DNA from: Megalopta genalis
Taxonomy: Eukaryota; Arthropoda; Insecta; Hymenoptera; Halictidae
Length of the DNA: 64,000 nt
Assembly (NCBI RefSeq): GCF_051020955.1
Contig: NW_027476365.1
Location: 186,001 to 250,000, forward strand
Direction of reading: 5' to 3'
Shown: positions 14,851 to 23,851 of the stretch, piece by piece
How the letters are laid out: every line of letters begins with the position of its first letter
Position numbering within the stretch: the first letter of the stretch is position 1
Position numbers and translations under genes: made by a program
The notes under the pieces: generated by a model
Database searches by the model: none
What the model was told of the DNA's origin: nothing
What the model saw: the letters and a program-made list of their open reading frames with translations, nothing else

Positions 14851-14939
14851 ATCTGAACCTAAATCATTTGTTTCGCATGGATTTGAAGCTAAGCCTTCTA
14901 CTTTGCATGGATTTAAAGCTAAATCATGTGATTCGCTTG

Positions 14940-15930
14940 GATTTGAAGCTAAACCATTTACATCGCATTGATTTGTAGCTAAATCATGTGTTTTGCATGG
15001 ATTTGATGCTAACTCGTCTTTTCCCCCGCATTTGAAGCTACATCAGTTTTATCGCAAGTATCTGATGCTAAATCATGTGTTTCGCATGGATTTGAAGCTA
15101 ACTCGTTAGTTACGCCTCCATTTGAAGCAATATCAATATATCGCTAGTATCTGAACCTAAATCATTTGTTTCGCATGGATTTTATGCTAACTCGTTTGTT
15201 TCCCCTGCATTTGAAGCTATATAAGATATATCACAAGTAACTGATGCTAAATCATTTGTTTCGCATGGATTTGAAGCTAAACCTTCTACATCGCATTGAT
15301 TTGAAGCTAAATCATGTGTTTCGCATGGATTTGAAGCTAACTCGTTAGTTACGCCACCATTTGAAGCAATATCAATATATCGCTAGTATCTGAACCTAAA
15401 TCATTTGTTTCGCATGGATTTGAAGGTAAACTTTCTACATCGCATTGATTTGAAGCTAAATCATGTGCGTCGCATGGAGTTGATACTAGCTCGTTTGTTT
15501 CGTCTGCATTTGAACGTATATCGCTTATAACGCAATTATCTGAAGCTAAATCATTTGTTCCGCATGGATTTGAAGCTAAACCTTCTACATCGCATTGATT
15601 TCAAGCTAAATCATGTGTTTTGCATGGATTTTATGCTAACTCGTTTGTTTCCCCTGCATTTGAAGCTATATCAGTTATATCGCAAGTATCTGATGCTAAA
15701 TCATTTGTTTCGCATGGATTTGAAGCTAAACCTTCCACATCGTATCGATTTGAAGCTAAATGATATGTATCGCATGGATTTTGAAGCTACTCCGTTTGAT
15801 TCGTCTGCATTTGCAGCTATATCACTTATATCACAAGTGTTTGAAGCTAAATCATTTGTTTCGCATGGATTTGAAGCTAAACCTTCTACATCGCATTGAT
15901 TTGAAGCTAAATCATGTGATTCGCTTGGAT
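14940..15930 (+). repeat. Duplicated block, copy 2 (partner at about 11700-12690)
   Basis: Partner of 11700-12690 at offset 3242 bp, sharing the TCGTTAGTTACGCC, GTGCGTCGCATGGAGTTGAT and GAAGGTAAACTTTC variants. It is followed by a stretch with a different monomer order (from about 15930), so the duplication boundary can be placed within a few monomers. Confidence 0.7.
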
Positions 15931-17279
15931 TTGAAGCTACACATTCTAAATCGCATTGATTTGGAGCTGAATCATGTGTTTCGCTGGGATTTGAAGCTAT
16001 ACCTTCTACATCGCTTTGATTTGAAGCTAAATCATGTGTTTTGCATGGATTTGATGCTAACTCGTTTGATTCCTCTGCATTTGAAGCTACTTCAGTTTTA
16101 TCGCAAGTATCTGATGCTAAATCATGTGTTTCGCTTGGATTTGAAGCTAAACCATTCACATCGCATTGTTTTGAAGCTAAATCATGTGTTTTGTGTGGAT
16201 TTTATGCTAACTCGTTTGTTTCCCCTGCATTTGATGCTATATCAGTTACATCGCAAGTATCTGATGCTAAATCATTTGTTTCGCATGGATTTGACGCTAA
16301 ACCGTCAACATCGCATTAATTTGAAGCAAAATCATGTGTTTTGCATGGATTTTATGCTAACCCGTTTGTTTCCTCTGCATTTGAAGCTATGTCAGTTATA
16401 TCGCAAGTATCTGTTGCTAAATCATTTGTTTCACATGGATTTGAAGCTAAACCTTCTACATCGTATCGATTTGAAGCTAAATGATATGTATCGAATGGAT
16501 TTTGAAGCTACCCCGTTTGATTCGTCTGCATTTGCAGTTATATCACTTATATCGCAAGTATCTGAAGCTTAATCATTTGTGTCGCATGGATTTGAAGCTT
16601 AACCTACTACATAGCATTGATTTGAAGCTCAATCATGTGTTTTTCATGGATTTGAAGCTAACTCGTTCGTTTCCCCTGCATTTGAAGCTATGTCACTTAT
16701 ATCGCAAGTAACTGATGCTAAATCACTTGATTCGCATGGTCTTGAAGCTAAACCTTCTACATCGCATTGTTTTGCATCTAAATCATGTGTTTCGCGAGGA
16801 TTTGAAGCTAACTCGTTTGTTTCGTCTGCATTAGAGGGTATATCACTTATATCCCAAGTGTTTGTAGCTAAATCATATGTTTCGCATGGATTTGGAGCTA
16901 AACCTTCTACATCGCATTGATGTGACGATAAATCATGTGTTTCGCTTGGATGTGAAGCTAACTCGTTTGTTTCGTCTGCATTGAAGCTATATCACTTATA
17001 TCGCAAGTATCTGAAGCTAAATAATTTGTGTCGCATTGATTTGAAGCTATCTCGTTTGTTTCGTCTGCATTTGAAGCTATATCACTTATATCGCAAGTAT
17101 CTGAAGCTAAATCATTGGTTTCGCATGGATTTGATGCTAAACCTTGTACATCGCATTGATTTGAAGTTAAACCTTCTACGTTGCATCGATTTGAAGCTAA
17201 ATCTTGTGTTTCGCATGGAGTTGTAGCTAAACCTTCTACATCGCATTGATTTGCTTCTAAATCATGTGTATCGCATGGA

Positions 17280-17880
17280 TTTGAAGCTAACTCGTTTGTT
17301 GCGCATGCAGATGGATCTAAATATCGTATATCCTAAGCATTTGTAGCTAAACCATCTGGTTCGTATGGATTTGAAGCTACTCCTTCTACTTCGAATTGAT
17401 TTGTAGCTAAATCATGTGTATCGCATGGATTTTGAAGCTAATTCTTTTGTGTTCCCTTCATTTGAAGCTATATCACTTATATCGCAAGTATCTGAACCTA
17501 AATCATTTGTTTCGCATGGATTTGAAGCAAAACCTTCTACATCGCATTGATTTGCAGCTAAATCATGTGTATCGCATGGATTTGAAGCTAACTCGTTTGT
17601 TGCGCATGCAGATGGATCTAAATATCGTATATCCTAAGCATTTGTAGCTAAACCATCTGGTTCGTATGGATTTGAAGCTACTCCTTCTACTTCGAATTGA
17701 TTTGTAGCTAAATCATGTGTATCGCATGGATTTTGAAGCTAATTCTTTTGTGTTCCCTACATTTGAAGCTATATCACTTATATCGCAAGTATCTGAAGCT
17801 AAATCATTTGTGTCGCATTGATTTGAAGCTATCTCGTTTGTTTCGTCTGCATTTGAAGCTATATCACTTATATCGCAAGT
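17280..17880 (+). repeat. Tandem duplication of a 301-bp ten-monomer block
   Basis: Two adjacent copies offset by 301 bp. Private variants GATGGATCTAAATATCGTAT and ACCATCTGGTTCGTATGG occur in both (about 17310 and 17611; 17351 and 17652), as does TTCTTTTGTGTTCCC (about 17440 and 17741). The length of 301 reflects ten monomers with one 31-bp unit. The rare variants make these copies easy to distinguish from the bulk array. Confidence 0.8.
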
Positions 17881-19164
17881 ATCTGATGCTGAATCATTTG
17901 TTTCGCATGGATTTGAAGCTAAGCCTTCTACTTTGCATGGATTTAGAGCTAAATGATGTGTATCGCATGGATTTTGAAGCTAACTCGTTTGATTTGTCTG
18001 CATTTGCAGCTGTATCACTTATATCCCATGTGTTTGAAGCTAAATCATTTGTTTCGCATGGATTTTATGCTAACTCGTTTGTTTCCCCTGCATTTGATGC
18101 TATATCAGATATATCACAAGTAACTGATGCTAAATCATTTCTTTCGCATGGATTTGAAGCTAAACCTTCTACATCGCATTGATTTGAAGCTAAATCATGT
18201 GTTTCGCTTGGATATGAAGCTAACTCGTTTGTTTCGTCTGCATTTGAAGCTATATCACTTATATCCCAAGTGTTTGCAGCTCATTCATTTGTTTCGCATG
18301 GATTTGAGTCTAAACCTTCTAAATCGCATGAATATTAAGCTCAATCATGTTTTCCGCATGGATTTGAAGCTAACTCGTTTGTTTCGTGTGCACTTGAAGC
18401 AATATCACATATATCGCTAGTATCTGAAGATAAATCATTTGTTTCGCATGGATTTGAAGCTAAACCTTCTACATCGCATTGATTTGCAGCTACGTCATGT
18501 GTATCGCTTGGATTTGAAGCTAAACCTTCAACATCGCATTCATTTGCAGCTAAATCATGTGTATCGCATAGATTTTGAAGCTGACTCGTTTGATTCGTTT
18601 GAATTTGAAACTACATCACTTATATGCCTAGTGTTTGAAGCTAAATCACTCGATTCGCATGGATTTGAAGCTAAGCCTTCTACTTCGCATTGATTTGAAG
18701 CTAAGACATGTGTATCGCATGGATTTGAAGTTAATTCGTTTGTTTCGTCTGCATTTGAAGCTATATCACTTATATCCCAAGTTTGAAGCTAACTCGTTTG
18801 TTTCCTCTGCATTTTAAGCTATGTCACATATATCGCAAGTATCTGATGCTAAATCATTAGTTTCGCATGGATATGAAGCAAAACCTTCTACATCGCATTG
18901 ATTTGCAGCTAAATCATGTGTTTCGCACGAATTTGTAGCTAATAGATGTCTTTCGCATTAATTTTAAGCTAAATCAGGTGTTACGTATGGAATTGAAGCT
19001 AACTGGTTTGTTTCGCCTGCATGTGAAGCTATATAGCCTATATCGCTAGTATCTGAAGCTAAATCATTTGTTTCGCATGGATTTGAAGCTAAACCTTCTA
19101 CATGGCATTGATTTGCAGCTAATTCCTGTGTTTTGCATGGATTTGAAGCTTACTCGTCTGTTTC

Positions 19165-19169
19165 GTCTG
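19165..19169 (+). repeat. Target-site duplication, left copy (GTCTG)
   Basis: The five bases GTCTG immediately precede the left LTR and are repeated immediately after the right LTR (24353-24357). Removing the element and one GTCTG restores an in-phase monomer of the D type, and a paralogous intact version of that site exists near 32648-32715. Confidence 0.93.
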
Positions 19170-19670
19170 TGTAGCAGCCATTATGCTGCAACTACGCGCC
19201 CGCCTAAAGAAACTTTCATTTTTATGGCGGTACACGGCCGGCGACGGAATAACAGTTAGCGGATTCGCTTGCAGAGGCCAAGGACGAAGTAATAAACTTT
19301 CCCTGGCCGTTGCAAGTCGAGAAGGATTTTAGTAACCTTTTTTGACAACCCCACGTGTACAGCAGATGTTGCTGAAAAATAATTACCGGCCGCCTACCGC
19401 TACAGGGCTACCTGGCCGCGCGTTAGCGCGGCCCGGGAAAACCCTGAGGAGAAACCGTCTCCTTGGACAAAGGAAGACGAGGTTCCGCCGAACGTATATA
19501 AGCGGCAAAAAACGGCCGCCCAAAGATCGAACAGGGTAGTCAGTTCGGAGAGTCCGGCCAGGACAGTCCGGTCAGAACAGCACGGTTCCGGGTAACGCAT
19601 AAGTCCGCGAACGAATCAGTGAAATATTATAATTGAGGGTACGGAGCATTTCGCGTACGCAGCTCCCTCA
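19170..19670 (+). repeat. 5' long terminal repeat (501 bp)
   Basis: The LTR begins TGTAGCAGCC and ends CTCCCTCA, with the canonical TG...CA termini. It is identical to the 3' LTR (offset 4682 bp) except at 19512, where this copy has A and the other has T. It contains a TATA-like TATATAAG at 19495-19502 and a GC-rich palindromic stretch (GCGCGTTAGCGCG) near 19418-19430. A small open frame at 19342-19539 is present in both LTRs but overlaps promoter sequence and is not considered a gene. Confidence 0.95.
19495..19545 (+). promoter_or_regulatory. Putative LTR core promoter (TATA box and initiator-like TCAGTT)
   Basis: TATATAAG at 19495-19502 is a good TATA match. TCAGTT at 19540-19545 resembles the arthropod initiator consensus, but its A lies 47 bp after the TATA start, longer than the usual 30 or so, so the start site could be upstream of it. 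A GGTCAG at 19570-19575 sits roughly where a downstream promoter element would be if TCAGTT is used. The same elements are in the right LTR at offset +4682 (TATA at 24177-24184). Inferred from sequence only. Confidence 0.5.
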
Positions 19671-19676
19671 ATTAAT

Positions 19677-19694
19677 TGGTGACCCCGACGTGAT
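19677..19694 (+). promoter_or_regulatory. Primer-binding site complementary to tRNA-Trp
   Basis: TGGTGACCCCGACGTGAT lies 6 bp after the left LTR. Its complement ends in TCACCA and matches the conserved 3' end of eukaryotic tRNA-Trp plus CCA over all 18 bases, as recalled from the known tRNA-Trp sequence. This is where minus-strand reverse transcription would be primed. tRNA-Trp priming is a hallmark reported for the CsRn1 clade, whereas many insect gypsy-type elements use Lys, Ser, Arg or Leu tRNAs. Confidence 0.9.
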
Positions 19695-19745
19695 CGGGAT
19701 ACGGAACGAATTTCATTGAACCACGCGACCGCAAAATTAAGAAGG

Positions 19746-20642
19746 ATGGCCTCAGGAAGTAACACCACGCCAGGCCCCCCTAACGAGGGAGGAGCAACGA
19801 TAGGACGGGTAGCCGTCCGCATTCCCGAATTTTGCGCCTCAGACCCAGAACTGTGGTTTAGCATGGTCGAACGCAGCTTCGAAGCATCGGGAGTGACCGC
19901 GGAAAACACGATGTTCGGGTACATACTGGGCGCACTAAACCCGGTGCACGCGGCGGAGGTCCGTGACGTGATCATGAACCCGCCGGGTTCGGGACAGTAT
20001 CAAAAGCTAAAGACAGAGCTGATTCGACGGCTCAGCTCAACGCAGGAACAGAAGACCCGACGTTTACTCGAGTCAGAAGAGATCGGCGATCGAAAGCCGT
20101 CGCAGTTTCTACGGCATCTGAGAAGACTAGCGGGAACCGCAGTCTCCGATAGCGTGCTACGCACACTCTGGGTAGGGAGGTTACCCACTAATATGCAGGT
20201 CATTTTGGCCACCCAAACGGACGCGGAACTGGACAAGGTGGCCGACCTGGCCGACGTGATCGCGGACACAACAGGCCCCCGCATGCAGGTAGCCGAGACA
20301 ACAACGCGGGTCCCGCCGGCCGCGATGCAAACCGGGGCGACGAACGAATTAGAGGCCCTGCTTAACGTGAAGTTGGCCCAACTCACCCTGTCGTTCCGCC
20401 AAGAAGTCGAAGCGATCAGGCAGGAACTCCGCAGCGAGGGGCGATCGTCGCGTTACGACCAGAGTGTTCGGCCCAGGTCACCCTCTCGACAGTTTCGACG
20501 ACGGCGTTCTGTGTCACGCCGACGCCTGCAAGAAAGGCAAGGGAGATGTTTCTACCACTGGCGCTGGGGAAGCAACGCTGAGCGCTGCGAACCCCCGTGC
20601 AATTGGAGCGGAGCATCGGGAAACGAGCCGGGCGGTCGTTGA
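19746..20642 (+). CDS. gag: Gag polyprotein of the LTR retrotransposon (298 aa)
   Basis: Structural protein that would assemble the virus-like particle and bind the RNA genome. The ATG at 19746 is chosen because it is the first ATG in frame and has a good context (A at -3, G at +4); the open frame reaches back to a TTG at 19716. Residues about 20-175 match the Gag core of insect Ty3/gypsy elements (RIPEF, DPELWF, ELIRRLS, RKPSQFLRHL, LRTLWVGRLP). A basic Arg/Ser-rich stretch at about 242-265 precedes a single zinc finger, Cys268-Phe-Tyr-His271 followed by Cys281 and Cys285, i.e. CX2HX9CX3C in place of the retroviral CCHC. The stop is at 20640-20642 and overlaps pol, which lies in the -1 frame. 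The frame is intact. Family assignment is firm; the particle role is inferred from the family. Confidence 0.93.
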   Translation: MASGSNTTPGPPNEGGATIGRVAVRIPEFCASDPELWFSMVERSFEASGVTAENTMFGYILGALNPVHAAEVRDVIMNPPGSGQYQKLKTELIRRLSSTQEQKTRRLLESEEIGDRKPSQFLRHLRRLAGTAVSDSVLRTLWVGRLPTNMQVILATQTDAELDKVADLADVIADTTGPRMQVAETTTRVPPAAMQTGATNELEALLNVKLAQLTLSFRQEVEAIRQELRSEGRSSRYDQSVRPRSPSRQFRRRRSVSRRRLQERQGRCFYHWRWGSNAERCEPPCNWSGASGNEPGGR

Positions 20643-20665
20643 TGACGGCGGACGACACTTGCCCG
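20618..20665 (+). promoter_or_regulatory. Putative -1 ribosomal frameshift signal at gag-pol junction
   Basis: GGGAAAC at 20618-20624 is in the correct register of the gag frame (G GGA AAC), a classical X XXY YYZ slippery heptamer of the kind used by some simian type D retroviruses. Four bases later a two-part hairpin can form: CGGGC (20629-20633) with GCCCG (20661-20665), and inside it GTCGT (20635-20639) with ACGAC (20652-20656). A slip would continue directly into the pol frame at CGA (20624). An alternative is also visible: the gag stop TGA overlaps an ATG in the pol frame (TGATG, 20640-20644), which would suit termination-reinitiation. Both are inferences from sequence. Confidence 0.7.
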
Positions 20666-23600
20666 ACACCACACCGTCTGTTCGTGTCCGACGTGAAGAC
20701 GAAGACGCGATTTCTGGTCGACACCGGCGCCGACCTGTGCGTGTACCCGCGGTCGTTGATCCGGGGTCGCGCCGAAAGATCACCGTATGTACTGTTCGCA
20801 GCCAACGGATCCGAAATAGCGACCTACGGTGCGGTTACGCTGACGTTGAATTTGGGGCTACGTCGGGCGTTCACGTGGCGTTTCGTAGTCGCCGAGGTGT
20901 CGAAATCTATAATTGGTGTCGATTTCCTCTACCACTATGGGTTACTTGTCGACATACGAAACCGACGTTTGTCGGACCATCTGATGTCAATGTCAGTGCC
21001 AGGACGACCCGTGAATGGAAGTGACCGAGCAGAACCGAGCGTGAAGACGGTCACCGGTACTTCCATCTACGTAGACTTGCTCCAACGTTTCCCTGAAATT
21101 ACGAGACCGGAAGGGATCCCGTCCCCAGCGAAACACAACACGGTGCACTACATCCGGACAACATCGGGCCAGCCAGTGAGCTGTCGACCACGGCGTCTCG
21201 CACCAGAACGTTTTCGAGCCGCCAAGAAGGAGTTCGAAAAAATGATCCAGCTTGGAGTGGCGAGGCCGTCCGAAAGCAGCTGGTCATCCCCGCTGCACGT
21301 TGTACCGAAGAAGGAGCCGGGCGAATGGAGACCGTGCGGGGACTATCGCGCACTCAACGCACGAACTCTCCCCGATAGGTATCCAGTAAAGCATATCGAA
21401 GACTTTGCACACAATTTAGCCGGTAAGCGAGTGTTTTCTACAATAGACTTAGTGCGTGCGTACCACCAAATTCCGGTGGCAGCCGAGGATATGTGCAAAA
21501 CCGCGGTCACGACCCCCTTCGGTTTGTTCGAGTTCGCGTGTATGCCTTTCGGGCTGCGCAACGCGGCGCAGACTTTCCAACGTTTTATCGACGAGGTGCT
21601 GCGCGGTTTAGACTTTGCATACGCGTACATAGACGATATAATCGTGGCATCGGAAACCGAGGAAGAACACCTCGAACATTTAGAACTACTGTTCCGTAGA
21701 CTTAAGGCGTATGGGGTGGTGATCAATTCCGGTAAGTGCGTGTTCGGTAAGGCTGAAGTGCAGTTTTTAGGGTATGGGGTGTCGGAAAAGGGCACGCAAC
21801 CGTTACCAAGTAAAGTGCGCGCGATTGTAGACTATACCCAGCCGACCACGGCGAAGCAGCTTCGGCAGTTCCTGGGTATGATGAACTTCTATAGGCGGTT
21901 CATACCTAGGGCTGCACAAACACAGGCGCCGCTTAACGAATTGCTCCGGGACAACAAGAAGGGACGCACACCAGTCACCTGGACACCCGAGGCAACAGCG
22001 GCGTTCGAGGAGTCGAAGCGGGCTCTGGCGCAAGCCACGTTGTTGGTGCACCCCCGAGCCAACGCTCCACTCGCGCTTACCTGCGACGCCTCGGATTTCG
22101 CTGTCGGAGCAGTGTTACATCAGGATTCCGGCAAGAGTTGGGAACCCTTAAGTTTCTTTTCCAGAAAACTCAGCCCTGCCGAGATGAACTATGGAGCATA
22201 CGACCGAGAGCTGCTGGCCATTTACCTCGCCATTAAAAATTTTAGGCACATGGTCGAGGGACGTCCTTTCGCCATAATGACGGACCACAAACCGCTAATC
22301 TACGCGTTCCAGCAGAAGCCGGAGAAGTGTTCGCCCAGGCAGTTTCGGTACCTCGAATTTATCGGACAATTTTCAACCGATATCCGACACGTAGCCGGCA
22401 AGGACAACGTCGTAGCTGACACCATGTCCCGAATCGAGGAAATCGACGGACCCTTCAGCTACGAAGAGCTGGCAGCGTCACAAGAGGCCGATGCGGAACT
22501 CCAGGCGTACTTGCGGGGAGAAACGGCGAGTACGTTAAATATAAAGAGGGTGGCGATCCCCGGCACGTCAAGGTTGGTGTACTGCGACGTATCAACAGGC
22601 GCAGTAAGGCCGTTGCTGACGAAACCGTTCCGACGCGCCGCTTTCGATATGGTCCATAGGCTCGCGCATCCCGGCGTTAAAGCAACCGTAAGGTTGGTGA
22701 CGGAACGTTACGTTTGGCCGTCGGTAAAGTCGGATTGCAGACGGTGGGCCCAAGCTTGCGTTCCATGTCAACGGGCAAAAGTCTCCCGGCACGTACACGC
22801 GCCAACGGGGAAGTTCACGCCATCGGGTAGGTTCGAACACGTTCACATCGATATTGTAGTGTTACCCGTGTCCGAAGGACACAGGTATTGCCTTACCTGC
22901 GTCGACCGTTTTACCCGATGGCCAGAAGCGTTCCCGTTGGAAAACCAAGAGGCGCCCACGGTTGCACGGGCATTTTACGAGGGGTGGATAACCCGGTTTG
23001 GTACCCCGTTAAGAGTAACCGCGGACCAGGGAAGGCAGTTCGAGTCGAACCTGTTCAATCAATTAAGCATACTAACAGGAACGGCCCATCCGAGGACAAC
23101 GGCATACCATCCGGCAGCAAATGGTATGGTGGAGCGGCTGCACCGCCAATTAAAGGCCGCTATCCGGTGTCACAGCAACACGCAGTGGACTAAAGTCCTT
23201 CCAACCATTTTGCTGGGCATACGCGCAGCCTGGAAGGAAGACGTCAAGGCGACAGCTGCGGAATTGGTATACGGCGAGACGTTGCGCCTACCGGGCGAGT
23301 TTCTATCGCCGCAGCCAGCTCCAGCGGACCACGACGCAGCCGATTTCGTCAAGGAACTACGCCATCATTTCCGGCAGGTCACGCCAGCTCCGGGGAGCCA
23401 GCACGGAACGAAACGAACATTCGTGTTTAAAGATCTGGCGAACACGAAGGAGGTATTCGTCAGAAATGACACCGTGCGGAGCTCGGTGCAGCCGCCATAC
23501 GACGGACCATACAGAGTGCTAAACCGAGGGGCGAGAACTTTCACATTGGACATTAAGGGCAAACCGGTAGTTGTTACTTTAGATAGATTGAAACCGGCGT

Positions 23601-23764
23601 ATATTGTCTCTGATGTTGTCGAAGGGGCATCAGCCCAATCACAGCAAGAGGCGCAGACGCCGACGCCGACCCCAGTAGGGCAAGAAAACGGTCGAGTTAC
23701 ACGCTCGGGAAGACGAGTGAGATTCCCCGACCGATTTCAAATCGCGCGAGTGAGATATGTGTAA
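20624..23764 (+). CDS. pol: Pol polyprotein: protease, reverse transcriptase, RNase H, integrase
   Basis: Intact -1 frame relative to gag; open from at least 20597 and ending at TAA 23762-23764. It would be made as a Gag-Pol fusion by slippage at 20618-20624 (1046 pol residues) or start at ATG 20642. Numbering below counts from 20597. Aspartic protease: DTGAD at 42-46. Reverse transcriptase: about 195-400, with Asp284 (TIDL) and YIDD at 344-347. RNase H: about 490-612, with acidic residues at Asp497 (TCDASD), Glu538 (YDRELLAI), Asp563 (MTDHKPL) and Asp608 (VADTMSR). Integrase: HHCC finger His687, His691, Cys721, Cys724, then the catalytic triad Asp752, Asp810 and Glu846 (D,D35E spacing), and a C-terminal PPYDGPYRVL segment. 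All key residues are present, with no stop or frameshift. Domain order is that of Ty3/gypsy (Metaviridae), not Ty1/copia. Confidence 0.95.
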   Translation, partial: RAGRSLMTADDTCPTPHRLFVSDVKTKTRFLVDTGADLCVYPRSLIRGRAERSPYVLFAANGSEIATYGAVTLTLNLGLRRAFTWRFVVAEVSKSIIGVDFLYHYGLLVDIRNRRLSDHLMSMSVPGRPVNGSDRAEPSVKTVTGTSIYVDLLQRFPEITRPEGIPSPAKHNTVHYIRTTSGQPVSCRPRRLAPERFRAAKKEFEKMIQLGVARPSESSWSSPLHVVPKKEPGEWRPCGDYRALNARTLPDRYPVKHIEDFAHNLAGKRVFSTIDLVRAYHQIPVAAEDMCKTAVTTPFGLFEFACMPFGLRNAAQTFQRFIDEVLRGLDFAYAYIDDIIVASETEEEHLEHLELLFRRLKAYGVVINSGKCVFGKAEVQFLGYGVSEKGTQPLPSKVRAIVDYTQPTTAKQLRQFLGMMNFYRRFIPRAAQTQAPLNELLRDNKKGRTPVTWTPEATAAFEESKRALAQATLLVHPRANAPLALTCDASDFAVGAVLHQDSGKSWEPLSFFSRKLSPAEMNYGAYDRELLAIYLAIKNFRHMVEGRPFAIMTDHKPLIYAFQQKPEKCSPRQFRYLEFIGQFSTDIRHVAGKDNVVADTMSRIEEIDGPFSYEELAASQEADAELQAYLRGETASTLNIKRVAIPGTSRLVYCDVSTGAVRPLLTKPFRRAAFDMVHRLAHPGVKATVRLVTERYVWPSVKSDCRRWAQACVPCQRAKVSRHVHAPTGKFTPSGRFEHVHIDIVVLPVSEGHRYCLTCVDRFTRWPEAFPLENQEAPTVARAFYEGWITRFGTPLRVTADQGRQFESNLFNQLSILTGTAHPRTTAYHPAANGMVERLHRQLKAAIRCHSNTQWTKVLPTILLGIRAAWKEDVKATAAELVYGETLRLPGEFLSPQPAPADHDAADFVKELRHHFRQVTPAPGSQHGTKRTFVFKDLANTKEVFVRNDTVRSSVQPPYDGPYRVLNRGARTFTLDIKGKPVVVTLDRLKPAYIVSDVVEGASAQSQQEAQTPTPTPVGQENGRVTRSGRRVRFPDRFQIARVRYV

Positions 23765-23838
23765 ATATGCAAGAGAGTGTGCGTTACCATTGTGTATGGA
23801 TGGGTGTGCATAGAATAGTTCGTGATCTGTCAATCACT
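23765..23838 (+). other. Short pol-to-polypurine-tract spacer; no env
   Basis: Only 87 bp lie between the pol stop and the right LTR, so there is no room for an envelope gene. The sequence shows no open frame of note and leads into the polypurine tract. Confidence 0.8.
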
Positions 23839-23851
23839 GGCGGGGGGGTGA
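23839..23851 (+). promoter_or_regulatory. Polypurine tract
   Basis: GGCGGGGGGGTGA lies directly against the right LTR. It is the expected primer site for plus-strand DNA synthesis during reverse transcription. It is G-rich with two pyrimidine interruptions but in the exact canonical position. Confidence 0.85.

Larger units (their letters stand above)
1..19169 (+). repeat. Left arm of 30-bp tandem satellite array (150-bp higher-order unit)
   Basis: The whole interval is head-to-tail monomers of about 30 bp in one orientation; a typical monomer begins GAAGCTAAAT and ends TTCGCATGGATTT, is about one-third G+C, and most copies carry AGCT. Monomers differ by position and recur in a fixed five-step order, giving a 150-bp higher-order unit. 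Occasional 31-bp units (GGATTTTGAAGC instead of GGATTTGAAGC, for example near 130, 600, 1430) and 29-bp units (TTTCCCTGC near 708) shift the phase. Nothing else interrupts the arm. All long open frames here follow from the period being divisible by three and are not called as genes. It could be a pericentromeric or subtelomeric satellite or another heterochromatic minisatellite; the sequence alone does not say which. Confidence 0.95.

Noticed and set aside
1..19169. CRISPR-like array because of about 30-bp periodicity
   Set aside because: There are no unique spacers: the whole period is repeat. The sequence is eukaryotic and no cas genes are present.
19291..19296. AATAAA as the LTR polyadenylation signal
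   Set aside because: It lies about 200 bp upstream of the TATA box, so it would be in U3 upstream of transcription start in the left LTR. It could serve only if the 3' transcript ended unusually early, so it was not annotated.
19342..19539. 65-codon open frame within the LTR, repeated at 24024-24221
   Set aside because: It spans U3 and the TATA region and starts from a short non-ATG-context frame in GC-rich DNA; being present in both LTRs simply reflects LTR identity.
21343..21795. Antisense open frames within gag and pol (also 19616-19975, 20000-20386, 22592-22846)
   Set aside because: These are shadows of GC-rich coding sequence on the opposite strand, with no recognisable protein and full overlap with well-supported gag and pol.
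23765..23851. Possible env gene after pol
   Set aside because: Only 87 bp lie between the pol stop and the right LTR and they contain the polypurine tract.
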